This document shows, piece after piece, positions 8,108-14,479 of a stretch of 64,000 nucleotides of DNA. The notes beneath the pieces are model-generated. The model searched no databases. It was not told the DNA's origin and was given only the letters and a program-made list of their open reading frames with translations. This DNA is from Clostridiaceae bacterium (GTDB lineage: Bacteria > Bacillota > Clostridia > Lachnospirales > Lachnospiraceae): assembly GCA_009911065.1 (NCBI GenBank), contig QXWR01000025.1:1-64000 (forward strand), in the 5' to 3' direction. Position 1 is the stretch's first letter. Each line of letters starts with the position of its first letter. Made by a program: the position numbers and the translations under genes.

Positions 8108-8287
8108 TTAGACATGTTCAATTTTTACTTTCTTGATGGGGGCATTGACTACCTTGAAGATAAGCTCGTCAACGCAGTCCCAATATCTGCCCTGCTGTAT
8201 GAGCTGATTTTTCAGCTCCACAAGGCTATGTAAAAGTAATGTTCTTTCTTGGCTATCCATATATATGTGAGTTTTCTTTTCTCTCAT
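8108..8287 (-). CDS. 59-aa conserved ICE protein
   Basis: The peptide starts MREKKTHIYMDSQERTLLL and ends VKKVKIEHV, with an amphipathic central segment (LVELKNQLIQQGRYWDCVDE) and a basic end. The ATG at 8287 is ten bases after GGAGG. It forms a complete transcription unit: a good promoter at 8313-8341 in front and a strong terminator at 8050-8092 behind. I recall near-identical small proteins in other clostridial ICEs but know no function. Its independent, apparently strong expression next to parAB suggests a regulator or a defence or antidefence peptide; this is inference. Confidence 0.7.
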   Translation of the reverse strand: MREKKTHIYMDSQERTLLLHSLVELKNQLIQQGRYWDCVDELIFKVVNAPIKKVKIEHV

Positions 8288-8312
8288 AGGACATCAACCT
8301 CCTTACAGCTTC

Positions 8313-8341
8313 ATTATAAACTCAAATCCACTCTTATACAA
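8313..8341 (-). promoter_or_regulatory. Promoter of the 59-aa gene
   Basis: On the minus strand TTGTAT (8341-8336) and TATAAT (8318-8313) are 17 nt apart. The start codon follows after 25 nt. Confidence 0.65.
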
Positions 8342-8370
8342 AACTATAAAGGAAACATGATTTCTTAGTT

Positions 8371-9669
8371 TTATAAACATCTTCCATCTAAATACTCAAT
8401 CGCTGTTGAAATTAACGTCAGACATCTTTTATAAAAATATTCAAAGTGCCTTTTATCTTGAATATCAACCTTTGTTGTTTCATGGTGTCTAATCCTAAAA
8501 TCATTTCCAAGAGATGTAAGTTCATGAAATTCTCTATTAAATAATTCCATAAACGCCTGTTGGTTATTTCCCATATCCTTCACAATCCTATTTACTGATT
8601 TCTTCTTATCTATGGTTGGAGAACAATAATACGTTTTTAATCTTTCAAACGCATCCCAAAGTTTTTCTACTGCAATTTGCATATTGTTTGCATCATAATA
8701 TTTAGATGCCTCTTGCAACAATTCTTTCAATCCTGCTTCTTCCACTGTTCCCAATGAGCTTTGAGTTATTTGAACATCAAATGAATTTGCTATTTTCCCA
8801 TTGCTAAGCTGAAATGTAATATCATTCAATTTTAGTATTGTGTTAATTTGAGCTTCAAAGTCATCCAACATACTATGTCTGGCAAAAAACTCTATTGCAT
8901 CCAATACACAAAATGGTGAGTTAGAGATTATAAAATCTTGCAAATTATCAGTTTCAACATATTCCTTTTGGCTATTAAAACACTTTGGTACATAAAACTG
9001 CTGTATGTCATAAAAAACATCTGCCGCTATATTTGTACTATAATTCCATCCTGTATCATCGGTTGCTTGATATTCAACATTACATCGCTCCAAAAATTGA
9101 TAAATTTGATTTCTTGCTTTTCGGTTTATAGACAAAGCTATCCTTTTTTCTTTTATATCTTTAGCATTCCTTTGCGAATATGGAACGAACAATGCACATT
9201 CTTCTCGCTGATATATTCTCCACTTATAAACATCACGATTAGATATCTTTTCCGCAGGATAAAGCTCATATCCATCATTTTGCAGTAATTTATTGATTTC
9301 TGTTAAAAACTCTTTCCAGTAGCCTTTTTCATATCTGACAGCAGGATGGAACACCTCACATAGAAATTTCAAATATGTTTCATCATCACCATTTTGCAAA
9401 CAAAACCGCTCATCTTCAAAAACCCAACAGTCAGGATAATCATCGTTATTAACTGTATGTTGCCAAATATCCTGTTCTGCATTTTCATACCTTGAATCAT
9501 TACTTGGCATATCTTTCAACTCATATAGCCTTTTAAGAAAATTTAATTCTTTAAGCTGACCAAAATAGGGATATGGAACTGTTCTAGTTTCAAAAAAATC
9601 ATCTATTTCTAATCCATTTTTGAATAAATCCAAAATGTCACGTTTTGTTATTTCTGTGATGCGATTCAA
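8371..9669 (-). CDS. AbiJ-type abortive infection protein with HEPN-like C-terminus
   Basis: The 432-aa protein opens with an AbiJ N-terminal-domain signature: RITEITKRDILDL, then FLKRLYELKDMPSNDSR, EQDIWQHTVNN and a WVFEDERF stretch (residues 1-135). The C-terminal 130 residues resemble the Abi_C/HEPN module, with NDFRIRHHET giving the Arg-x-x-His pattern expected of a HEPN ribonuclease centre. Such proteins are thought to stop phage spread by killing or arresting the infected cell. The gene starts with TTG eight bases after GGAGG. It is clearly richer in A and T than the ICE genes and the chromosome on either side, pointing to separate acquisition as ICE cargo. No partner gene is adjacent, so it probably acts alone. 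Domain naming is from memory of the family. Confidence 0.7.
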   Translation of the reverse strand: MNRITEITKRDILDLFKNGLEIDDFFETRTVPYPYFGQLKELNFLKRLYELKDMPSNDSRYENAEQDIWQHTVNNDDYPDCWVFEDERFCLQNGDDETYLKFLCEVFHPAVRYEKGYWKEFLTEINKLLQNDGYELYPAEKISNRDVYKWRIYQREECALFVPYSQRNAKDIKEKRIALSINRKARNQIYQFLERCNVEYQATDDTGWNYSTNIAADVFYDIQQFYVPKCFNSQKEYVETDNLQDFIISNSPFCVLDAIEFFARHSMLDDFEAQINTILKLNDITFQLSNGKIANSFDVQITQSSLGTVEEAGLKELLQEASKYYDANNMQIAVEKLWDAFERLKTYYCSPTIDKKKSVNRIVKDMGNNQQAFMELFNREFHELTSLGNDFRIRHHETTKVDIQDKRHFEYFYKRCLTLISTAIEYLDGRCL

Positions 9670-9736
9670 TTTCTTTTCCTCCTCCTAAATATATCTAAGT
9701 ATTTTTATATTACTACTTCCAACAAATTCTTTCAAG

Positions 9737-9765
9737 AAAAGCGTACCATTATTTCTAATGATACG
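9737..9765 (-). terminator. Terminator of rlmD, supplied by the element
   Basis: On the minus strand GCGTA..TACGC and TCATTA..TAATGG arms close a GAAA tetraloop and are followed by TTTT. It lies 10 nt after the rlmD stop, on the element side of the inferred junction. Confidence 0.75.
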
Positions 9766-9774
9766 CCCATAATT

Positions 9775-11487
9775 TTAGATGACCTCAAAATGCTTCAAAG
9801 CATCTTTGATTGCTTCAACTTTTTCTGGTGTTGGGTGTTTCCTCGGCTGTTTCAATTCCTCTACCGCATTGGGGGCATCATACATCGGCAATCCTAACTC
9901 CCTTTTTACTTCTGCGATATATGCGGTATGTACTTTGAAGCCATATTTCGCTTCTATGTACTCCTTAATTATCTTGTATGTAACCCGCTCTTTCGGCTTG
10001 TATGCTGCGGCTCTCTTGGCAATATTATCAAGCGGCACTTTACCCTCGCCCTCGCCAAACTCCACTTTTACGTTGATTACACTGTCAGGTTTTTTGTGGG
10101 AAAGCATTACAACCGTCTCTATATGCACCGACCAAGGAAACATATCCACCATTCTCCCCTGCACCACTTCATACCCATTCTCCCCAAGCACCTTCAAATC
10201 CCTAGCCAAAGTAGCCGAATCACAGCTAATATACACAATCCGTTTTGGCTCCATAGCTATGATAGTTTCCAGACATCTGGCATCACAGCCCTTCCGGGGC
10301 GGGTCTACCACAATCACGTCAACCGGAACCGGATTCTTTTCATATTCCTTGGGCAAAACCTCCTCTGCCTTACCAGTAAAAAATTCCACATTTTCAATTC
10401 CATTCAACTTTGCATTGGCGCAGGCATCCTCAATAGCCTGGGGAATCACCTCCACGCCGCAGACTTTTTTCGCCTTTCTGGCAAGAAAAAGAGTGATGGT
10501 GCCAATACCACAATACAAATCCCATACGGTCTCTGTCCCAGTAAGTTTTGCATATTCCAAAGCCGTCTCATAAAGACGCTTCGTCTGAATCGGATTTACC
10601 TGATAAAAAGATAAAGGAGAAATACGGTATTGTACCGGCCCAATCCAATCCGTGATTACCCCAGGCCCGTAAAGATTTACAAGCTTCTTTCCCATAATCA
10701 CATTGGTTTTTTCCTGGTTGATGCTGCAGACAACTGTCGTGAGTTCCGACGTGTTTTTCAAATCCGTCTTATGAAACAAAGCCGTCAGACGTTCCACCAA
10801 TACTTTGGATTCTCGCAGTTTCTCTGCCGGTCCGTTTATAACCAGACACACCATAATCTGGCCGGTCTGAAAACCTTTTCGAATCAGTATATGGCGCACC
10901 ATTCCAGTGTTTGTGTGCTCATCATAAGGTAATATTTCGTATTCTTCCATATAAGTGCGGATACAGTCCAAAATCCTGGCATTCTCCGAAACACCAATCA
11001 AACAATCTTCACACTCAATAATGGTATGAGTTCTGCCGGCATAAAATCCTGTAACAATTTTACCGTCTTTGTCTCTTCCCACTGGAAACTGTGCCTTATT
11101 TCGATAATGCCAGGGATGGTCCATTTTTATTATTGGTTCAAACCGCTCCTTACAGTCTATTCCCCCAATACGAAGCAGATTGTTAAATACCTTTTTCTCT
11201 TTAAAACGAAGCTGCTCTTCATAGTCCATAGCCTGCAGCTGGCATCCGCCGCAGCTTTTCGCCACCGGGCAGGGGGGAATAACCCGATGAGGCGAAGGTT
11301 TTAACACCTGTTCCAAACGGGCAAATCCGTAAGACTTCTTTGCCTTCATAACCTTTGCCTCAACCAAATCCCCAATCACTGCATCCTTGACAAACCAGGT
11401 AAACCCGTCTGTTTTCCCAATTCCCTCTCCTGTATCACTCATATCTTCAATTTGAACCTGAATTTTTGTGCCTTTTTCCCATACCAT
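9775..11487 (-). CDS. rlmD: 23S rRNA (uracil-5)-methyltransferase RlmD with an ICE-encoded C-terminal tail
   Basis: The enzyme methylates uracil C5 in 23S rRNA. It has a TRAM domain at the N-terminus (about 1-60), an iron-sulfur cluster motif CPVAKSCGGCQLQ, the SAM site DLYCGIGTIT, the DPPRKGCD motif and the catalytic cysteine in YISCDSATLARD. The family normally ends soon after HIETVVMLSHK, which here is residue 464. Another 106 residues follow (9775-10095) with a TYKIIKEYIEAKYGFKV segment that looks like a helix-turn-helix and a PRKHPTPEKVEAIKDAL end. I recall the same tail on other clostridial proteins next to mobile elements, so it is best read as a new 3' end supplied by integration. The start at 11487 has AGGGG upstream; a TTG at 11535 is less likely. 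Confidence 0.88.
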   Translation of the reverse strand: MVWEKGTKIQVQIEDMSDTGEGIGKTDGFTWFVKDAVIGDLVEAKVMKAKKSYGFARLEQVLKPSPHRVIPPCPVAKSCGGCQLQAMDYEEQLRFKEKKVFNNLLRIGGIDCKERFEPIIKMDHPWHYRNKAQFPVGRDKDGKIVTGFYAGRTHTIIECEDCLIGVSENARILDCIRTYMEEYEILPYDEHTNTGMVRHILIRKGFQTGQIMVCLVINGPAEKLRESKVLVERLTALFHKTDLKNTSELTTVVCSINQEKTNVIMGKKLVNLYGPGVITDWIGPVQYRISPLSFYQVNPIQTKRLYETALEYAKLTGTETVWDLYCGIGTITLFLARKAKKVCGVEVIPQAIEDACANAKLNGIENVEFFTGKAEEVLPKEYEKNPVPVDVIVVDPPRKGCDARCLETIIAMEPKRIVYISCDSATLARDLKVLGENGYEVVQGRMVDMFPWSVHIETVVMLSHKKPDSVINVKVEFGEGEGKVPLDNIAKRAAAYKPKERVTYKIIKEYIEAKYGFKVHTAYIAEVKRELGLPMYDAPNAVEELKQPRKHPTPEKVEAIKDALKHFEVI

Positions 11488-11619
11488 ATCCAGAAATCCC
11501 CTTATTTTCCTGTAATTAGTAAACAAATCTTTCAAAAAATGTTATTATTTCTTTTTTTAATTTCGAATTCTTTTATAAAACGCACAAACTTTAGACACAT
11601 TTTAGCGGTATTCTATATG

Positions 11620-11784
11620 TGTGATGTGAGACAGACAAAATTACATCAGGGAAACACATCACGATAATGAACCTAACGTTCGTTATTCTTCATACATACA
11701 GAACCCGGTGGCAAAGAGCGCGCAACCGTTGTCGGGTTCGACTAACAATAAGTTGTTTCTCTTCTGTTCAGAAAGAAGAGAAGC
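11620..11784 (+). ncRNA. Candidate structured RNA with four consecutive hairpins
   Basis: The roughly 400-nt gap between rlmD and yhaM holds four hairpins in a row: 11620-11663 (8 bp plus a wobble), 11664-11686 (9 bp, 5-nt loop), 11701-11739 (GAACCCG/CGGGTTC with an inner CGGT/ACCG) and 11755-11784 (11 bp, 8-nt loop). The three non-Watson-Crick pairs are U-G if the plus strand is read but A-C if the minus strand is read, which favours plus-strand transcription. A possible promoter, TAGACA, 16 nt, TATATG (11592-11619), lies just before the first hairpin. No U-tract follows the last hairpin, and no known RNA family was recognised. Confidence 0.45.
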
Positions 11785-11826
11785 ACTTTACATAAATAGT
11801 ACCCCTTAAAAATATAAGTTACCTCC

Positions 11827-11876
11827 AAAAAGCTGCCGCAAAATTTTAGCTATAACACATAAAATTTTGCAGCAGC
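11827..11876 (-). terminator. Terminator of yhaM
   Basis: On the minus strand a 17-bp stem with one mismatch (11876-11860 with 11848-11832), containing the AAAATTTTA core, is followed by TTTTT. Confidence 0.8.
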
Positions 11877-11892
11877 CTATGTTATAATTTTG

Positions 11893-12840
11893 CTACTCCT
11901 CTGTAGTTTTTCGAATATTTGTCTCCAGAAGTCGATTATATCCCAACCATCCAGTATTGCTCCCAGCCCCCCGCAGCACCTCAATCATAGTCTCCATTTT
12001 TGCGTCTGCATTGTCAGCAAAGTTCAAAGCCAATGCTTCCAAAATAGCCGGTTTTTTCGGAGAGCCGTACTCCAATTCTCCATGATGGGCCAGGATACAA
12101 TGTTTTAACTCTGCTGCCAACCGCTCCGGGAATCCGGGAATGGTGTGAATCCGGTCCCCAACCATCTGTGTGCCAATGATAATATGCCCTAACAGCTGAC
12201 CATCGTCCGTATAATCATTCTCCGGAAATGCTGACAACTCCTGTACTTTTCCTATATCATGGAAAATCGCAGCAGTCAAAAGCAAATCCCGGTTCAACAT
12301 GGGATAGGCGCCGGCAAAATATTCACACATTTTTGCAACGCTTAACGTATGCTCCAACAACCCCCCTACAAAACCATGATGAACGCTCTTTGCCGCACTG
12401 TGAACCTTAAACTTCTTAATAAATTCGGAATCTCCTGTAAAATAACTTTCTGTCAGTTTCTTTAAATAGGGATTTTTAATACTGGAAATAAATGCCAGGA
12501 GACTTTTATACATCTCCTCTATGTCCTTAGTGGAGACTGGCAGATAATTCTCTGCCAGATATTCTCCCTGGTCTGCCTTGCGGATTCGTTCAATATTTAG
12601 CTGGTTAGCCCCCATAAAAACACTGACATCTCCATCTACCCGCACATAATCCAAAGCTTCAAAAGTCCCTACCCCCGGAGAGTTCAGGTTCCAAATCTTT
12701 GCATCTACTGTACCTGTTTTATCCTGAAGCATTAACCGTCCATATTCTTTCCCTGTCTTGGTAAGGGCTATTTGTTTGCTCTTGCACAAATATACTTCCG
12801 AGATGCGCATTCCTTCCCGCAGGCTGTCGATATATTTCAT
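11893..12840 (-). CDS. yhaM: 3'-5' exoribonuclease, YhaM family (OB fold plus HD domain)
   Basis: The 315-aa product has an N-terminal OB-fold nucleic-acid binding domain (about 10-90; KEYGRLMLQDKTGTVDAKIW) and an HD hydrolase domain (about 155-290) with HHGFVGGLLEHTLSV, the metal-binding HDIGK and HHGELEYGSP. This is the architecture and length of Bacillus YhaM, a Mn-dependent exonuclease for short RNAs and some DNA. The ATG at 12840 follows GAGG by four bases. The gene is alone, with its own terminator at the 3' end. Confidence in the family is high; substrate preference is inferred from relatives. Confidence 0.92.
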   Translation of the reverse strand: MKYIDSLREGMRISEVYLCKSKQIALTKTGKEYGRLMLQDKTGTVDAKIWNLNSPGVGTFEALDYVRVDGDVSVFMGANQLNIERIRKADQGEYLAENYLPVSTKDIEEMYKSLLAFISSIKNPYLKKLTESYFTGDSEFIKKFKVHSAAKSVHHGFVGGLLEHTLSVAKMCEYFAGAYPMLNRDLLLTAAIFHDIGKVQELSAFPENDYTDDGQLLGHIIIGTQMVGDRIHTIPGFPERLAAELKHCILAHHGELEYGSPKKPAILEALALNFADNADAKMETMIEVLRGAGSNTGWLGYNRLLETNIRKTTEE

Positions 12841-12962
12841 GTTTCCTCTACTTCCCTTTTCTTTATTATTGATATAGACAGCAGTTCAGACTGGAAACAT
12901 ATAAATCTTTTCCTGGATTGACAATCCTCTTTCCCAACTGCTACTGTGACCTTATGGGGCTG

Positions 12963-14306
12963 TTATCTTGCCCCAACTGTTACCTGAAACTCCAGCTGAG
13001 CATACTGATCTCTGCCATTACGCTGCACTGTCACATGAATCAGCCTGCCGCACTCCATATTATCCACTGTATTTTGAAAATCTTTCATGGTAGTGATTTC
13101 CCGGTTATCCACATGGGTAATAATGTCACCATTTTGAATCCCCGCCGTATATGCAGGACAATCTGTGACAGAATTTAGCACATAAATCCCTTTGGGAAGT
13201 CCTCTTCCTGCCATGCTGTCAGAGACCTCCTGACCCTCTACGCCAAAGCAAGGAGCTGCCAGTCCATTGGTCAGATTCTCCAAAATACCTTTGTAATCGG
13301 AAATTCCCATAACTCGTGTCATGGCGCCCTTTTCTTCTTCTGTTTCCATGGCCCACCCAATCAGCTCTCCGGAAGTATTCACCAGAAAAGTCCCCTTGTC
13401 TGCATCCGAACTGACTCTGGCATATAATACACGAGCTGCCTGGTCTACCATCTGCACATTCCTTTTAATGTGAGATACAAAGCCATAATCCACAGAGCGA
13501 ACCACTCCGGCAGGACTTCCCACCGCCACAATCATGTCTCCCTCCCGAACCAAGTAGGAATTGCCCAAAATCAAAGGTTCTGTTGCTTTACGTGTCTCTT
13601 CTTCCATATCGTTTATACTGACGCTGACAATGGCCATTTTAGAAAGAGTATCTTGTTGCTTCACCCTTCCGCTCACTTCGCAGCCGTCTGCAAAGGTTAC
13701 TTTAATGGAATCTGCCTGCTCAATGGCAGCAATGGGGGTCAAAACCAAAAGTTCCTGAGTTGTAGAAGCGATGATCACTCCGGCATAGGAACCGGTAGTC
13801 TCTAAAGGGTTATCAAACCAGTCCACTTCTCGTTGAACCGAATGGACTTCAACAATTCCTTTGGATACTTTCTGCACTTGCTGACGTAGGCTGGAAAACA
13901 AGGCATCCAAATCAGACACCGTATAGCGGTAATTTTCCATAGCATTCCGCACGATCTTTTCCACCGATTCGCTCTCCGGAGCTGCTTTGGATTCTGCAGA
14001 AGATTCCTCCACAGCCTCCTGGCTGCTCTCTGAAACAGATTCTGACTCGCCAGTCGTCTCCCCAATGTCGTCTTTAGGGATGGAAATCATCGATTCTTCC
14101 GGAGGCTTCTCACCAAAACGACGGGATACCCATGGCTGCGAAATGGCGAAACTTGCCCCTGCCGCACCTCCAAACAGAATAGCTGCCAGAAGAAACAACA
14201 CACCCCGCCTTGCCATCTGTCCCTTTGTCAACGGCTGTTTGACAATTTTTTCCGTAATAAAACGCTTCTTTTCCGGACCTTTTTTCGGATCATTTACTTC
14301 AGGCAT
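12963..14306 (-). CDS. HtrA-like PDZ membrane protein lacking the catalytic triad
   Basis: The protein is laid out like HtrA/DegP: a cytoplasmic basic N-terminus, one membrane span (about 32-56), an acidic Ser/Glu-rich linker, a trypsin-like fold (about 140-340) and a PDZ domain (about 355-445). However, the histidine motif TNNHV is replaced by LTPIAA (about 190), the aspartate of the SDLAV strand is Lys223 in SKMAIV, and GNSGGP is replaced by DADKGTF (about 301). None of the three catalytic residues is present, so it is probably a pseudoprotease that binds C-termini or senses misfolded protein through its PDZ domain. A strong ribosome site (AAGGAGG) precedes the ATG. It is divergent from mutS2. 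Confidence 0.85.
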   Translation of the reverse strand: MPEVNDPKKGPEKKRFITEKIVKQPLTKGQMARRGVLFLLAAILFGGAAGASFAISQPWVSRRFGEKPPEESMISIPKDDIGETTGESESVSESSQEAVEESSAESKAAPESESVEKIVRNAMENYRYTVSDLDALFSSLRQQVQKVSKGIVEVHSVQREVDWFDNPLETTGSYAGVIIASTTQELLVLTPIAAIEQADSIKVTFADGCEVSGRVKQQDTLSKMAIVSVSINDMEEETRKATEPLILGNSYLVREGDMIVAVGSPAGVVRSVDYGFVSHIKRNVQMVDQAARVLYARVSSDADKGTFLVNTSGELIGWAMETEEEKGAMTRVMGISDYKGILENLTNGLAAPCFGVEGQEVSDSMAGRGLPKGIYVLNSVTDCPAYTAGIQNGDIITHVDNREITTMKDFQNTVDNMECGRLIHVTVQRNGRDQYAQLEFQVTVGAR

Positions 14307-14432
14307 CCCGAACCTCCTTCTTATGTAATTTTCCGCTTTGTTCTATTATAAGGTTCTTCTGCGAAATGTGCAAGAAAAACTTCCAATTGGGAAGAAAGCA
14401 GCAAAAACTTCCAAATGAAAGGCAGCCGGGGG

Positions 14433-14460
14433 TTTCACAACTTTGGGAAATGTGTTATAC
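14433..14460 (+). promoter_or_regulatory. Likely promoter of mutS2
   Basis: TTTCAC and TTATAC are 16 nt apart, and a TG two bases upstream of the -10 box gives an extended -10. The mutS2 ATG is 20 nt downstream. Confidence 0.5.
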
Positions 14461-14479
14461 TAAAATAGGAGGAAAATCA

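Larger units (their letters stand above)
1..10095. mobile_element. Right part of an integrative and conjugative element inserted in the 3' end of rlmD
   Basis: All genes here run leftward and match the cargo and maintenance part of clostridial conjugative transposons: parA, parB, a lipoprotein, a SpaA-type adhesin and several small proteins that travel with such elements. The right boundary is inferred, not seen as a direct repeat: RlmD has about 106 residues more than its family length, and the extra part lies on the element side. The left boundary, the integrase and the transfer genes are outside the window. Identity as an ICE rests on gene content and order recalled from related elements, so the exact family is uncertain. 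Confidence 0.75.

Noticed and set aside
11701..11745. tRNA-like GGGTTCGACT (T-arm-like) sequence
   Set aside because: No acceptor stem, anticodon arm or correct spacing surrounds it. It is part of the third hairpin of the candidate RNA.
14366..14479. N-terminal extension of MutS2 by 38 residues
   Set aside because: The segment includes the likely promoter and has no resemblance to MutS2; the ATG at 14480 has an excellent ribosome site.
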